A DNA stretch of 64,000 nucleotides from Hydractinia symbiolongicarpus (GCF_029227915.1 NC_079882.1:11036001-11100000); one strand, 5' to 3'. Positions 1-13,918 are shown, numbered from the stretch's first letter. Notes: generated by a model not told the origin, from the sequence alone. Made by a program: numbers and translations.

Positions 1-3000
1 TCCACATCTCCAAATAAACGGGGCTGAAGTGGTGATCTAGATCAAAAATCATCATGAGTTTAAAATGTTACTCTCACTTTTTTTTCTTGAAAACAGTGGT
101 GTGTTAAAAACTTTTTATACCTGTCAGATTGGCCCTCGAGCGGTTTTAACACATGCTTATTGTCTCTAGTTACAAGTTTACCCTTTACCATAGCAATAGA
201 AACGCCGGGTTCTATTTGTTTAGGACAAAGAGATTGAGCAATCTAAAATATACATATATATATATAACTTAGAGTTTTAAACAAGCTTATTTAAGTGGTA
301 AGACAACAGAAAAAAGGCCTTTTTACCTCATTCGAAAGTGTCACTTTTGCGAAATTTTTATGTAACGGTAAATCAATAACATCAAGATGACGATATGATT
401 GAATAGGACAATCCTAAATTTAAACAATAATATCCAAAGATCCCATAAAAAAATACAGCCGCAAAATAAACAAAATGCGGCCTTTCCAATTTACGTTAGG
501 GATTACTAAGACGAATGCCAACGTGTTAACGAAGCAAGCATAATGGAAAAAATGAATTGGAAATGCTAAAAGTTAAGTTTTCATTTAGCTTCATTGAAAG
601 CATATTAAATTTAACGTGTGGAGAACCCTCTTTATCTCGAATGCTATACCCCAAAAAATCTTTCACTCCCTTGCCAGTTCGACAGAGAAGGGGCCTATTG
701 TAGTGCCATTTTACAGAACTGGGTTCTGGGTCCTGACAGTAGCTATTTCCCAAATTGTTTTTGCATACCGTATACCTAACAACCATCCTACATATTATAC
801 CAAGGAAAACTTGCAGCAGACAAAAAACTTAGGGCAATCCAACACGCATCTACAGCGAGTAACTAACTAAGTTATCAATAGAGAAAAAGAAGAATAACAA
901 AAAGGTAACGTACGGCCGAAATGACAAGATCTGTTCTCTGTGGCATCGTAGCTGGAGGTGATGTATATTGGTCTGGAATAATTAACTGTTTCGGCTGGAA
1001 AGAAATATGGCAGAGGATTAAAAAGGGCTAGAAAAAAGAAAAAGAAAAAAAGCAATATGCATTGAAACCAAACCTTTATCTCTTTTATCAATTTATTTGC
1101 TTGTTGGAAATTTAAACGGGGATCAATTGGACAGTACGCTGCCTAAAAAAACATAAATTTCGTGTGGAATGTCAAGTTGATATATTGAAAATTTTTTGTA
1201 AGATAAAGAAAACATACCTTCATTGAGAGTGGTTGATAAGGTGTAAGAGCGTCAAGGTAAGGGAATTCAGAATCTATAATAAAATCAGGAGTAAAAAAAG
1301 AAGAAATTTCTCAAATTCATCAAACATTTTCCAAATGACACCCACCAATAAAGATGATTGTGTTGCCTGCGCCATTCCCCCACAACTCTATGAAATGTAC
1401 AACATCACCAAAGCGTAATGATGGATGTCCAGTGAACACAACGCAGGGAGATTTAAAGTTATTACTAAATCCATCTAAAAGTTAAATAAACAGATCATGC
1501 GGTGCTGCTTTAATGAAGATACTGTAGATGATGTCAAATCAGTTTTACAAGTTTTTGCTTATCCAGGACGGGGAAGGTAATGCTTTTTTAATAAAACTAA
1601 AATATATAAGAACATATGGCTTCAAGACTTTAGAGCAAGTTAAAAACGTCTAACGCTCTGCCAATACTTAGTACTGAAATATTTCTTCAAAAATCACAAA
1701 ACTAATCGTCACATTACTCTGTGCGAATTTCTGGAACGGTTTGTTTCAATTCGTTGCCTAAATGTATTTGGTACAGCTATTAGGGTTCAAAACAAGCCAA
1801 TCTTAGCCTTAAGAGATGCATGAACAGCTGACATTAAATGATGCCCACACTGTTGTATGAACAGTCGAAACGACCCAAATAGGTGTTTCATCAAATAATA
1901 TCAGCTGATTGGAATAAATAAGTCATTGCTAGCCTTCCTAACATATAATCAGATAACTGTTGCTTTAAAAAGATTAGAATCTTTTTTTCTCGCATCATAA
2001 AGTCCATTGCGGGCATAGCATGAATAGCAATTTGAAATGATACATTGCAAATTTGCATAACTTGCCATTGCTTTCTTCCTAATCAGTTTTTTTCCATACA
2101 AGAGCATCGTCATTTAATAATCTATTTAGAAGTTGATCCTTCACCTCTTCACTGTTTACACTACCTTGTAAATATTTTTCTATTTTGAAACTAACTGAGT
2201 TTGTGCGTTCTCACAACTTTTTTTTCAATCACGAATAAATTGATGGTCAATATTTTTAAGAAGTAGAATGAATGTTTTCAAATTCAACAACTTCAAGTTT
2301 AAAACGGATTGGATAAGATTTTCTCACATTAATGAGACGTTGGTTCGTTACTCTATTTTTGCAACATAAACATGAATAAAAATAAAAAAAGAACTCGAAA
2401 CAAAGCATTCGAAATAACATTTCATTCGAATCTGAATTGTTTTGAAAAAACACCAACTAGCTACTGAAGCCTTGCACAATATGAGATTTTTCTTGTTTAG
2501 ATATTTTTCTTTTCGTTTTCCTTGTCTAAGGACTCTGAAAACAACCAGACAAAAATTAAAAAAATATGCTATATTGTACTCCGTACCGTGTGATTACTAG
2601 TACCGAGTTGTTAGTTATCCTAAGAAAAATTTAAACAAAAAATAGTTCCAACCCTAAAACAAATACAGTACAAATCTACGCACCATGTAAGTTTGGGAAG
2701 TGCTTTACTCTTCCTGATTTAACCAACTAAATTAAAAAGCATTAATTTTGATCATTGAAAGTACAAATTGCTGCGAAAAAGTGAACTATCATAAACTGTA
2801 CCTCGTGATGCAAAAATGGAGGTTCTGGCAGATACATTTTGGCCTGCTTATTTTGATTTAACCTAAAATAGTAAGAACAAAATTAAAAACATACATCTAA
2901 ACAATTGTCTTTTAAAATATAGCACACCAGTGTTACACTGTTTTCCAACTTTTTAACTTTTTGCACTGTAATATCTGCATTTGCTGACTTTGTTGATTTC

Positions 3001-6000
3001 CGCCGGCGAAGGCGGAATCTTTAATATCGCCTGGGAAGATAGAGAGAGAGATAGAAAGAGAAATAGAGCCAGCCCAGAGCCTGGACGCCTAAAACTTATC
3101 CAGGCTAAAGCTTAAATCCTCGTTTTGACAGATTTTTTTCTGAGAACGAGGCTAAATTGAGTTTTAAGCCAATAAGAATCCTAACAGTGCAACAAATTGT
3201 TTTATTATCCAATGAACATTACTTTATTTTAAAGTTTATAATCGAAAGTTAAAGCTCGTGCAGTGTAACATAATGAAGATCGTCTTTTAATGCGCCATCT
3301 TTGATGTTATATAATTACGGTTATATGCACAATGGGCAAATTTTTGTGGATTTTCTATGGCTAACGACTAGTAATTATATAATAATTCCACACTGGTCAT
3401 AAGTATTAAAGACTACACATAAGTGATTTTGTAAACAAATTGTTAGCACTTACCATTCTGCATAAATATTAGCATACGCCAAGGAACTGTGAGCCACTGG
3501 CGATATAAAGTATATTGGTATAAAGGACAGACCAGAGCCATCCATATATGAACACAAATACTCAAAAAGATCATATATAACACCCTGCAATATATAAAAT
3601 ATTTTTCTGCATCAAACGGAGTAACACAGTAACATGGAAAATATGTGTCAGTAATTATATGGTCAGCATGTAATTTGCAATTAACTTTTGATGCGTAGTT
3701 TATTAAAACATTTTTTAAGTTTCAGGAAACATTTTTGACTTTTGATCAAAATTAGAAAATGATAAATTGCACTCTACATAAAATGGTATAGAAATTCCCA
3801 CTTATGATTTTCCAACCATCACCAAAAATAAGCACTAAGCACTTTTAAGGGGTCACTATGGCTTAATTTGCAGTGCAACTTCAAAAATAATTCAGAATTA
3901 GTCTATTAAAAATAAAATACTCACAGAAGGAAAACAAGGAACCAATACATTTCCACCATTCTTTAAAGTGACACCTATCAGAGAAAGCATCCAAAAATGT
4001 TATCATACTCATCAAACACATAAGTGTGAAAAATGAAGATCAAAAGTTACCTAAGTGACTACAAAATTCTCGAACCATTGCATCTGGGTTTGCAGCACAT
4101 GATTCAGTGAGTGAATTTAAAATGCAAATGTCAGCATCCTTTAAACTGCTTTGTTCCAACGGCATCGCATGAGTTGCAAAGACAGAAGAACTGGAGATAT
4201 AACTAATCTGAGAGACAAGAAGGTAAAAAATTATTTGATGTTTATATGTACGATAAAACACTGTTAGCTGCATTAAAAATAACACTGTTACTACACTAAA
4301 AAGACTAAGCGGGGTTCATACTTGCATAAAGCATGCTACAGTTTTCATTTAAATGCTATCATTTAAGGCGAGTTTGCTAATGTGGACGCCTTTCTACTTT
4401 ATTTCTGCTTTAGCTGCTATAATTACAGATTTCAATAGAATTGCTAACATGTGCAACTAAGAAAATTTTGAATATGATTTTGAAACAACATATTTATTTA
4501 CAAATTTATACTTGCTGTTCAACCGAAACTTGCTTGAGTTATCGCATGCTTTGTATAAATACAAAGCATGCTATATTCAAGTGTGAACCCTCCTTAACTG
4601 CACTTAAAAATAACATTGTAACTACACTAAATTAACACTGTAACTAAATGTAAAATAACACTGTAACTACACGCAAAATAACACTTCAACCACATAAATA
4701 TAGCACTGCGACTACACGCAAAATAACACTTCAACTACATTAAATATAACATTGTAACACTGTAACTACACAAAAAATAAAACTGGTAACTGCCAGTTTA
4801 CCTTGTGATAACTTGATTGTAAAATCCAGTTGGTGCTTCCAATAGCAAATCCTGAACTGACTGGAATCACTTGCATTAAACCAAGTATGTCCTAAATTGA
4901 AAAATGTTTGATTACAACACAATTTTAGTCTTTCTTGATAATAATTTGATGGACTAAAAAATATTACCTTAGACAAGCCAGTAGTTTCAACTAACATTTA
5001 GTAAATGCCACCTTAAAAGCAAGTCTAAGGGAACCATGCAATGCAGCCTACTGTCTTGGTTTTCCTGCACTATTTGCATATATTCTTTAGTCATATTAAT
5101 TAAAAAACGGTCGAGCCATAAAAATATTTAAGGTTTTTATAGTTTCTCTGGGTTTATAGGAAGCATTTATTAAAAGATGTTTTTTTAAAAAAACGAGTGT
5201 TTACGATAAATATTTAAGGTTTTTATAGTTTCTCTGGGTTTATAGGAAGCATTTATTAAAAGATGTTTTTTTTTCTAAAAAACGAGTGTTTACGATAGGA
5301 TTTACTTTATAAACTTACAATTTTTTCAGAGAAACCAACAGTTTGAATTTTTGAGATACTGTTTGCAACATCCTGAGAGCTAAAAGTCAAGAATTAAAAA
5401 ATAGAACAGTATTGAAAAAAATATTACGTTTAAGCCACTCTTTTTGTGAGAATTTAAGTGCAAGTGTGATCTTGTGCAAGTCTTTCCACCTCCCTTAAAC
5501 AACTGCTTTACAACTTTTTACTTTGCAACCATCAATAAAAATTTTAGTTAACTAAAATTATATAATATTTATAATAATCTTTCCTCTGCTTTTTGAAAAC
5601 CAATCAACACTTAGAAGGTAGGGATTCCTAATTATGAGAAATACCTCCTGTGACAAGCAAAGTGGGAAAAGTTTTGGCTGCTAAGGAACACCCTTTCTTC
5701 TGTAGTTCAGCATTTTAATGACCTAGTGTGCCATCACATTAGTTCCGGATAATTGTTCTGAAAATTTGGAGAATGTTGTTTTATTTATTCGAAACTATTA
5801 GTCTGAATAGTATATGTCAAGTAGATTTAAATCTCTTTTTATAAACTGTACTGCATAAAAGATGTGAATAAATATAATTGGTTAAAGATGGCATTAAATA
5901 ACATAATCTTAAGTTACATTAAAAAAAAACATTAAAAAACACTAATATTCCCTTTTCCCCTACATTTAAGTGGGGAAAAAGGGATATGGGGAAAAGAGGA

Positions 6001-9000
6001 ATTTAGGTAGCATTTCATTGTTTTTGGTTGCGATTGTAAATGAAATCAGGAAAAACGCCAGCCTAAGATTAAAATGTAGCACAAAAATAACAAAGGAACA
6101 ATCCACAAGTGTTGACTACACTTTGTAGGTGATATGGCATGCCCCACACAAACATGCAAATATTTCGGCAAATATGTGGATCATTACCTGTAAATTGTCT
6201 CCCAAGAAATTGCATCGTTAAAATCACACAGAGGATAAGGTAAATACCTATAACAAAGAAAATCTAAAAAATAAATAAGAAAACATACAAGTCGACCTAT
6301 ACAGAATATAGAACAAAATAACTCATATTAAAGAAAAAGAACAAAATTTGTCAAAAGACAATTCCATTACTTTTGTATGTCTCTGTTTTTCCACAAAGAA
6401 AATTTTTCTTTTTTCTGCGAAGTTTCATTGTATGTGACTAATTCTTGCATAAATAATCTGAAACATATATGAAATAATTACTTAGCTGTTACATAAGTAT
6501 ACTAAAATTTGACCGAAAATTTAATCTTTTTAACAACACACAATCCAAAGTTGTTGTTTTATGAAATTGATATAGTGCCAGAAAGGGGTCACTGCTCTAA
6601 GCACTCCACACAGATATGAAGCAAGCTTTATTTGAAGGCACGTAATAATACCAAGTAGACCTTATTTGTGGAATTTATTTTGCCCCTATTTGCAAAATTA
6701 AGTTCTGCAAAATCGCACAGAAAAACTGACGTACAGCACAAGGATTTCTAGCTATTCCCCAAATGCTCGCTCTTTTATGGGATTGTATGGACGACATAAA
6801 ATGACAACTAAACCAAAACAAGGTTTCAGAAGTTTACAATCATAGAATTTGTTCTTATGAAACGACAAATTTCTTTATTGTTCAGCATACATGTCACATA
6901 TACTTGTACCCATGCTTAAATACGATTAGCCTGTTATTTTGGTTTAATTTAATTCTTTAAATTGTTTCAGTTTAGAAAAACAGTTGATGCATGCAGACAT
7001 GCTGTTTAATAACGTCTATAATGGATAGTGCTTAGCAGGTAATATGGCGTCAGCTATTTATAAAAAAAATTCTACAAAAAAGTACAAACCTTCCAATTTG
7101 AAGGGTAGGTTCTGTTGCAAGAACTTTACCATTAAAACCAGAGTACTGAAAAAACAAAACAACTTTAATTATTACCTTTTTAAAAAATATTTGTATATAA
7201 AAATCAAAACTGATAATTACAAACCTCTGTGATATATGGTAATGCAAGAACACTGAAGTAGTTTGTTAGTAATATAACATCAACTGAAGAGAAGTCAATC
7301 AGTCCAGACTAAAAAAATTATATCAGCTATCACACACAACTACAACATTGTTTTCCAAAGTTCTAAAATTAAAAAAAGGGTGTGTTATGTATCTGGGTTG
7401 TTAAGATTTTTTGGGCTGAAAAAAAAATCGCAAAAAACTAATTTTGTCACTTTAAGGGATCTATTGTGTGTCCTATCAATGTGCAAAACATAAGAAAAAA
7501 CTAATAATCCAAATTCTTAAAAAACTGACTTCATCACATTTGATGGTCAATTCTTTTCTACCTTTGTGCAAAAAAAAAAATAGAATAAACTAAAATTCAA
7601 TCCTTGGAAATGTCCTAAAAACCATATTGTGGGACCATTTTTGCACACAAATCTGCATTTTTTGAGGTACATTTGTCACATTTGAGGTTCTACTGTTTCA
7701 TGTGCAAAACATCAGAAAAAACTCATAATCTAATCCTGAGAAATGCGTAAAAACAGTATTTTCGGACAGGTTTTGTTCATTTTGTGCATAAATCCACCAT
7801 GCTTGAGCAAATAGGATTTTTTAAAAAAAAACACTTGCAAACGTCTTAAACGCAGGAGCTGGTTATGTTAATGGTTGTTACCAAAACAAAAAGGATAATA
7901 TGTTGCTAAAATGGCTGCCAATTCATGAACACACAGAGCTTAAAATTTCCAAAATGGCATTATTAAGAAGGGTTAGAGCTTAAAATTTCCAAAATGGCAT
8001 TATTAAGAAGGGTTATTAACAATTTGTAGTTCCAACTTGCCTCATATAATACAATCACTGAAGATGCTGACTTAGTATTTGATAACTTGCCAGAGAATCT
8101 CTAAGATTTTGTCTCATGTGGTGTGTTTCAAAAACATTAGATTTACTAAAAAATTACTTCAGGTACTGCTGCTTCTGGTGAACTGTTAACAAATATTCTC
8201 CCTGCGCTCTCATACAAATTCTAAAAAAACCAAAAAAACAATAACAATAAAAAAATTAAGCAGTATAAAGGTGGCATAAGTACCATTAGGCTGATTAAAA
8301 CATATTAAAGAAGTAAAAGTAAAAAGGATGCACATTATACCGTCTCTGTACCAAGTTGCTGTTTTACGTCAAATGATGTCCATTGCCTTAAGGATTCCCA
8401 TTTCTTGCTAGACACAAAAATTTTTATTCTTCTTAACTCTAATTCACAAGGCTTGGATATGTAACCTTGGATGTATGTATTGAAAAGCAAAAAAGCCTGT
8501 ACACCTAACAGCTTACAAAAAATTCTTCTTTTTATTTGTAACGCTATAAAAGTTTTATGTATCTACAAATATAAAGCTATAAACACGTTACATTTTTCTA
8601 GACTCATCTTTACAAAATTAAAAATCTGCTGACGAATTACCTAACTGAAATGATCAAAAAAATCATTTGAGTAAAGAAATTCTTGTTGTATATATAACTA
8701 TTCAAATATAAAAAAACATAATGTTCCTTTTCTTCAATTTAAGGTGCATTCCTGTGTATACGTCACAAACACTTACATTTGAAAGAAATTATTCAGATTA
8801 TACAAGAGCAGGAAACATACCTGTTAATGGAAGCAGTTGGTAAGAAATTTAAAACAGATGATAAATCCAAATGACAGTCCAACATAACAGTTAGGTCTTT
8901 GAATTTTAAAATCACACATGGTGAGTTTGCTTGCTTGTTTAAGGAGTACTAAAATATCAATATTGTGGTGCTACAGTTTTGTTGTGACAAACACATTCTT

Positions 9001-10004
9001 TACCAAGAGAAACTTATAACAATTCAGGAGGGTATGCAACCCACGTATATTACATCCTTGTTAAAAGAACAGATATAAAGCTTGTTAATTTTCCAAACAT
9101 AAACACAGTGTGTACGTGATGACAATGAGAATCTATAATATCCTTGGAAAGAACACTTTCAAAAATGTTGAGTTTCGATGGGAAAAAAATTCTCTAAACA
9201 ACTCAGTAGTACTTGAAGGCACTGTTACGTTTTTTTACAAAGGATATGGTAACAGCTGCCATCAAGAAGATTAAGCAAGGAAAAGAAAGAGGTCCATCAG
9301 GTGTCATAGTTGACATGATTAAAGCAGGTGGCAAAGACTGCAATAATACATGTAAACAAATCTTGTGGAAAGAAAAGATACCAAAGGATTAGAAGGACTA
9401 ATTCATTATAAACTGTTATAATGGAAAGGTGATAATGTAACATATTGAAAAAACTACAGGGGTCTCTATGTTATGAAAGTTTTTGAGCTTGTTCTTGAAA
9501 ATCTTATCCAAGTTGACATTAACAACATAGTTTGGTTTTATGCCTGGGTGCAGCACGACAGATGTGATATACATCTATGATAAATGCAGGAGAAACCCCT
9601 TATTATTGTTTCTTTATTCTTGGATATTCAATATTTATAACTACTTTTAAGGGACTAATAAAATTCAGATTTTGAAAAATAAAGATCAAGTTTCAAAAAA
9701 CACTGCTTTTTATAAAAATTTAAAGGAGTGCTTTGGAAGTTGTGTCTCCTTTTCTTTTATACGTCCATGAGCTAACCAAATTTTCTGAGTCAAAAATTAA
9801 ATCGAGTTTTTTTGTACAGATTTTTCCTTTCCGCACAAATTCTGTTTCTTAGAATCTTAGAATCATTGAAGCAGCCATTATGCACATTCTTCTAGACTTT
9901 TCATCACTCTCCAAAATTTAAAAGAATAGTCCCAGTGAAAACTTGAATGTCTAACTAAAAGGAAAATCTTACATATATGAACACTAGAAACTTACAAATC
10001 TCAT
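1..10004 (-). CDS. INTS9: Integrator complex subunit 9, partial (3' end beyond window)
   Basis: INTS9 is the catalytically inactive metallo-beta-lactamase/beta-CASP partner of the INTS11 endonuclease in the nuclear Integrator complex, which cleaves snRNA and other nascent transcripts. Coding exons read from the minus strand: 9996-10004, 8821-8948, 8341-8407, 8158-8220, 7225-7308, 7090-7145, 6371-6457, 6188-6247, 5319-5379, 4802-4891, 4051-4207, 3925-3974, 3454-3584, 2802-2862, 2684-2726, 1346-1474, 1218-1273, 1074-1142, 914-994, 327-413, 121-242 and 1-36, with GT/AG ends and continuous phase, giving about 575 of roughly 650 residues. Diagnostic blocks are [43 protein letters not shown] joined to [23 protein letters not shown] and [10 protein letters not shown]. 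Exon 1 codes only for M-R-F before a consensus GTAAGT donor; its phase fits the MKL-Y start of other INTS9 proteins. The C-terminal INTS11-binding region lies off the left edge. Introns hold repeats listed separately. Confidence 0.93.
526..786. other. GC-richer open block inside an INTS9 intron
   Basis: The intron between the INTS9 exons 914-994 and 327-413 contains a block (about 605-780) that is more GC-rich than its surroundings and stays open in several frames on both strands. I do not recognise any product. No splice sites join it in phase to INTS9, so it may be a repeat fragment or an unrelated exon. Confidence 0.25.
4312..4593. mobile_element. Foldback/MITE-like element in an INTS9 intron
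   Basis: Inverted ends of about 28 bp: the left end reads GGGTTCATACTTGC and continues to AGCATGC, and the reverse complement of the right end reads GGGTTCACACTTGAATA and also reaches AGCATGC. The interior has no coding capacity, so it looks like a non-autonomous DNA transposon. Class unknown. Confidence 0.6.
4605..4795. repeat. Minisatellite, unit about 22-24 bp
   Basis: Degenerate tandem copies of a unit close to AATAACACTGTAACTACAC with variants, within the same INTS9 intron as the foldback element. Related words also occur just left of that element near 4265-4300, so the element may have inserted into the array. Confidence 0.7.
5122..5296. repeat. Tandem duplication, two 86-bp copies
   Basis: The block starting at 5122 recurs at 5208 almost unchanged; the copies differ mainly in the length of a T/A run before ACGAGTGTTTACGAT. 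It lies in the INTS9 intron between 4892 and 5318. The near identity suggests a recent duplication. Confidence 0.9.
7934..8013. repeat. Tandem duplication, two 40-bp copies
   Basis: The unit beginning AGAGCTTAAAATTTCC occurs at 7934 and again at 7974 with no visible difference, within the INTS9 intron 7309-8157. Confidence 0.9.
9240..9600 (+). pseudogene. Decayed non-LTR reverse transcriptase fragment
   Basis: In broken plus-strand frames this block reads as the fingers/palm region of a LINE reverse transcriptase: [17 protein letters not shown], then a damaged stretch, then [15 protein letters not shown], which corresponds to the FGF-PGRGTTDAIF motif common in RTE-like LINEs. There are several stops and frameshifts. 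It lies antisense within the first intron of INTS9. Confidence 0.7.
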
Positions 10005-10429
10005 GTTCAGATTGAAGCAGGCGTTGTCTTTGGAGTCATTTTAGAAGTGAATATTTTTTTATTTTTACTAAAAAAAAAGATTTTAAATAACTACAACTAG
10101 GTTTCAAACTTTTTCTTAAATTTTGCATTACACAAAATGCTAGTTAAAAAATATATGTCAGGAATTTCAGGAAAATTAGCAACTTAAATTCCAGTAATAT
10201 AGCTTTTATTACTGATAGAGCAGTGTCAGAAATACAAAAAAGAAATAAGAAAGCAATTGACAAAGTCTGTGGAATTGCCACACTATTATAACATAACAAC
10301 AGCAAAAAAATGCAGACAAAAAAAGAAAGGTACTTTACAGAAGGCAAATTTTAGCGGAAAAGAAATTTAGTTTTGGCCAAAATTTGTCAAATTAAATTTT
10401 TGCCAAATTTATTATTTTTTGTGATGCAC

Positions 10430-11045
10430 CAAATTAAATTTTGAAAAATTTACTTCCAAAATTTCTTCCCTTAAGGTACAAAGAACTGAAAAGTTAGGGC
10501 GAATGCACTCTTCATCTTTTGTTTTACCATGTATCGAAAACACAATTGTACTAAAACTGAAACTATCTTTTGAAAGCAAAACCATCAACAATATGGGTAT
10601 TCCTTTGAAGAGAAGCCAACAAGTTAAATATCTTGGGGTAATATTTGACCAAAAAATGGAATGAGAAGAGCACATTAATGACATAAATAGAAAAATCCTT
10701 GTTAAATATTCTAAAATTGGAACCATGGCATCTTGTTTAACACCTCACACCAAAAACAAATAATGCGCTTGTCATGACATATTTTAAGTACTGTTTTAGA
10801 TTGAGAGAGAGGGAATATTCATTTAATAATTTACTTATCAAAAATGATGTAGTGTTAGTTTTCAAATTCATAAATTACATTACTACTCCTGATTTATATG
10901 TGCTTAAAATTCCTTTTGGAAAAACATATTACAATCACCAAACAAGAGGAGTTTTAAAAACAAGTTCACTTCCTTGGTCAATAAAAAGCTTCCCTTTAGA
11001 GCTGCGAAAATGTGTAATAATCTTTCAGACAATTGATCTGTGATG
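10430..11045 (+). pseudogene. Decayed LINE reverse transcriptase, C-terminal part
   Basis: Plus-strand frames with stops read NNMGIPLKRSQQVKYLGVIF, then HINDINRKILVKYSKIG, then SLVNKKLPFRAAKMCNNL. The KYLGV-F...H box and the tail match the thumb and C-terminal region of LINE ORF2, the same region that is intact in the minus-strand element at 17226-18665. Stops and frameshifts make it non-functional. Confidence 0.65.
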
Positions 11046-13117
11046 GGAATCTGCTTTCTTTTAAGTCCTTCCACCTCTAATGTATTGGCTAAGTCTAATG
11101 AATATCACTTTTTAATTTTTTATTTTTAAATCTTTTTTTTCCAATTTTAAGGAACACCTGTTACAAGTTTTACAATACACCAGATGTGCATTCTGAATGT
11201 GTGCTGGATAGAGCAATCGAACACAATACACAGATATGTTTGTCTTGTGACAAGCTAATAACAAGAGAATGTTCGTAAGCCGTACACCCTGTTTATAAAC
11301 GGAACATTGCTGCCCCATCCTGTTTTAAAACCTTTCATAGAAAAAAAAGCAATTTCATAATAAAACATTCACAAAATTCCGCTTTTTGAGTCTTTGTAAG
11401 AAATTTGGCTTGTTTATTTTTGCTCTAAAATAATAATTTTTAGGTCACTTTTTCATGGGTATTGATAACGCAAATTTAACAGCCACTAAAATTAATATTA
11501 TTAAGGTAAAATTAATGATAGTTCTGGTTGTCATTGCAATAAAGAGTAAACTTATTTTTTTTCAATATAAATTTTAAGCTATTATTTTGTTGCACAAACT
11601 ACACAACCATGTAATATTTCCAACAAAACATCTTCAGTGGTGTATCCAGAGTTTCTTTGGGAGTACCGTTTTTTATACCCAACTTTTGCTTAGGTTAGTA
11701 TGTGAGGCACCACCGGATGGTGCGGAAGAGGAAATTTTGGGTTTTGAGGTCCATAGATCGCTGGAAATCGGCTTTGCGGCACTCAAAACAGCAAAACTTT
11801 GTACAATTATTACTTGCATTAATACTTACAATATAAATATATAGGTCACCTGTTAGTTTCCTGTTTTTTATATAATGGCGACACAAAGTCTTTTCACTGT
11901 AGATTTATTTGAGAACCTGTTTAAAGTCATATTCCATATTTTTCTTCACTGTTTTACAGTAGTGATGGTTTATTAAACTCGCAAGAGAAAAAAGAAAACT
12001 TGCACATGTTTCATCAGCAAACTTGCAAGGTAAAAAGAAAATTTTGATGTGTTTCGAAAAGGTTTTTATGTGTATGAGGCCTCAAAATAGTGTTTAATCG
12101 TTTTGAAGGATCGCAAATTTGCTAAAGAAAAACATACTACTAAGAGCTTATATTTACTTAATTTACTATTTATTTTTTTTCTTTCCATTTTTTTTTTGGG
12201 GGATAAGAATTTAGGATCACATACTGGTAAACCGGTAGCACAACCTCTATGGATATGTCGGTGATCTTCTCAAATTTGTTTCCCTTTTTCATGGAAATAT
12301 AAATCGTATTCAGCCATCCTTTTAAATGATGGGCTTTGGCAAACACAGTACACATTAACTGCAGGCCGCAGCAATTGCTCTTGCTCACACAAAGACTCAC
12401 CAAATTCTGAGAAATGAACTAGCTGAACCATTAATTGCTCCACTAATTCAATGCTGAATTCCATTCAACTTCTACGTAAGTGGATTTTTCAAGGGGACTT
12501 ATTGACTAGTTTTAATCATATAATAGGCCTGTCTACTGGGCATTATGGCTGAGTTGTTCAAGGGGTTGAACGAGGGTGCCGATAAGCCGCATATGCTGTA
12601 AAAAATACAGGTATTTTCAGGCGATTCAGCTTTTGAAAAAAAATCTAGTATTCGCTGAAAAAACCCTACATAGACCCGAATAAAAACACTTCAAAGACTC
12701 ACCACAAATGATTCAAAAAACTATAAAAAATTAAAATAAACTTACTATGTGGTAGTTTTTGATGGTTTTGACAAGATTTACTTAATAAATAACTTATATA
12801 TAAACTCCTTTCTCTTCAAGCACCTTCTTTCAACTGTCATCTGCATGGTATGTTGCAAGGAATTTATTTCCTGAATGTTTCAGGCATGTTCAGGAAAGTG
12901 CAAGTGGTTTTGAAGGACAAACGTCAATTTAATTTGAAAAGTTGCCCAAACCCAGCCTTATATATGCGGTGTTTGCGACTTATCGGCACCCTCTTGGGGT
13001 TGAGTGTATATAGACTATACAATAAAGTTACAAAGCGAGCAGAGTTGATAATCATCACCAGAACTGTTTGTTTAAATGACCATGTAATAAATGGTGCTAA
13101 ACTAAAAGTTTAGCACA
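11046..13117. other. Intergenic, no gene recognised
   Basis: No host exon could be supported. On the minus strand 12170-12464 two overlapping frames read through each other in a way typical of a frameshifted old coding sequence containing QEQLLRPAVNVYCVCQSPSF, which I cannot assign; it may be a transposon remnant. The rest is AT-rich sequence. Confidence 0.5.
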
Positions 13118-13463
13118 TGTTATTTGGGGTTACAGAGGGGAAGGTGTGTCTCCATTGACTCCTAGTATAAGGCTAACCTGGTTCACTAGTGTTTTGTCAT
13201 TCTGCGTTATTAATTTTACAAATGTGTTGGTGACCTATGACTAATAGTCAACACTATATTAATTTAACCAAAACAATAGACAGCTTTAAGCTTGTTAATT
13301 AAGGCCATAGGTCCATACCACAAGTAGGGGGTATAAATATGGAGTAAAACACAGTGAGCCTCTTGCTCTTGAACAGTTCAGAGGTTTTCCTGCCCACCCT
13401 CCCTGATTAATGTACTAATTAGTTCTGTTTTGTTTTCTTTATATTTGACACACTAATACAACA
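13118..13463 (+). mobile_element. Candidate solo LTR
   Basis: The 346-bp block starts TGTTATTTGGGG, ends TAATACAACA and has a TATAAATA box near 13332 followed by a C/T-rich leader, as expected for an LTR promoter. Directly after it comes TTGGCGATGGGATGACGACA, which looks like a primer-binding-site region. A related motif, TTGGTGACGGAATGAGGACA, follows about 70 bp further on. No second LTR or gag/pol was found, so this stays tentative. Confidence 0.35.
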
Positions 13464-13918
13464 TTGGCGATGGGATGACGACAATAACAATCTGGTATAC
13501 GTTATATCTCGTGTTTCTATCAACACGTAAATCCAACGTTGGTGACGGAATGAGGACAAGAACAACGTGACACAATTTCTATGTATTCATTGATGTGGAT
13601 GGTGACTGGATGCGCAGTGCAGCGCGGCGGGTCTGATGGTCGATTTTTGATTTAGCTTCAAGGTTTCCTTGCAGAGGGGCTACGTTTTATTTGGCTGATA
13701 GACCCCACCAAGGTTTTAGTCCAGAGGCACAATCAACCATCTCTGTGGCATTGTCTTTCTTATAGTTCCACTAATCCTGGTAGGGGTGCTGGGCTTTCTG
13801 AGTTATTCTGTCTAAGCTTAGCCTTGTATGTTCTTTACAATGATGGAGTTAAGTAAGTTTTTGTGTAGAGCGTGTCAGTTCATGTCAGACAAACCTTGTC
13901 ATTAATTGTCATTTACTG

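Noticed and set aside
12170-12464. Two overlapping minus-strand frames
   Set aside because: They may be a decayed coding sequence, but no family match or splice structure supports a gene.
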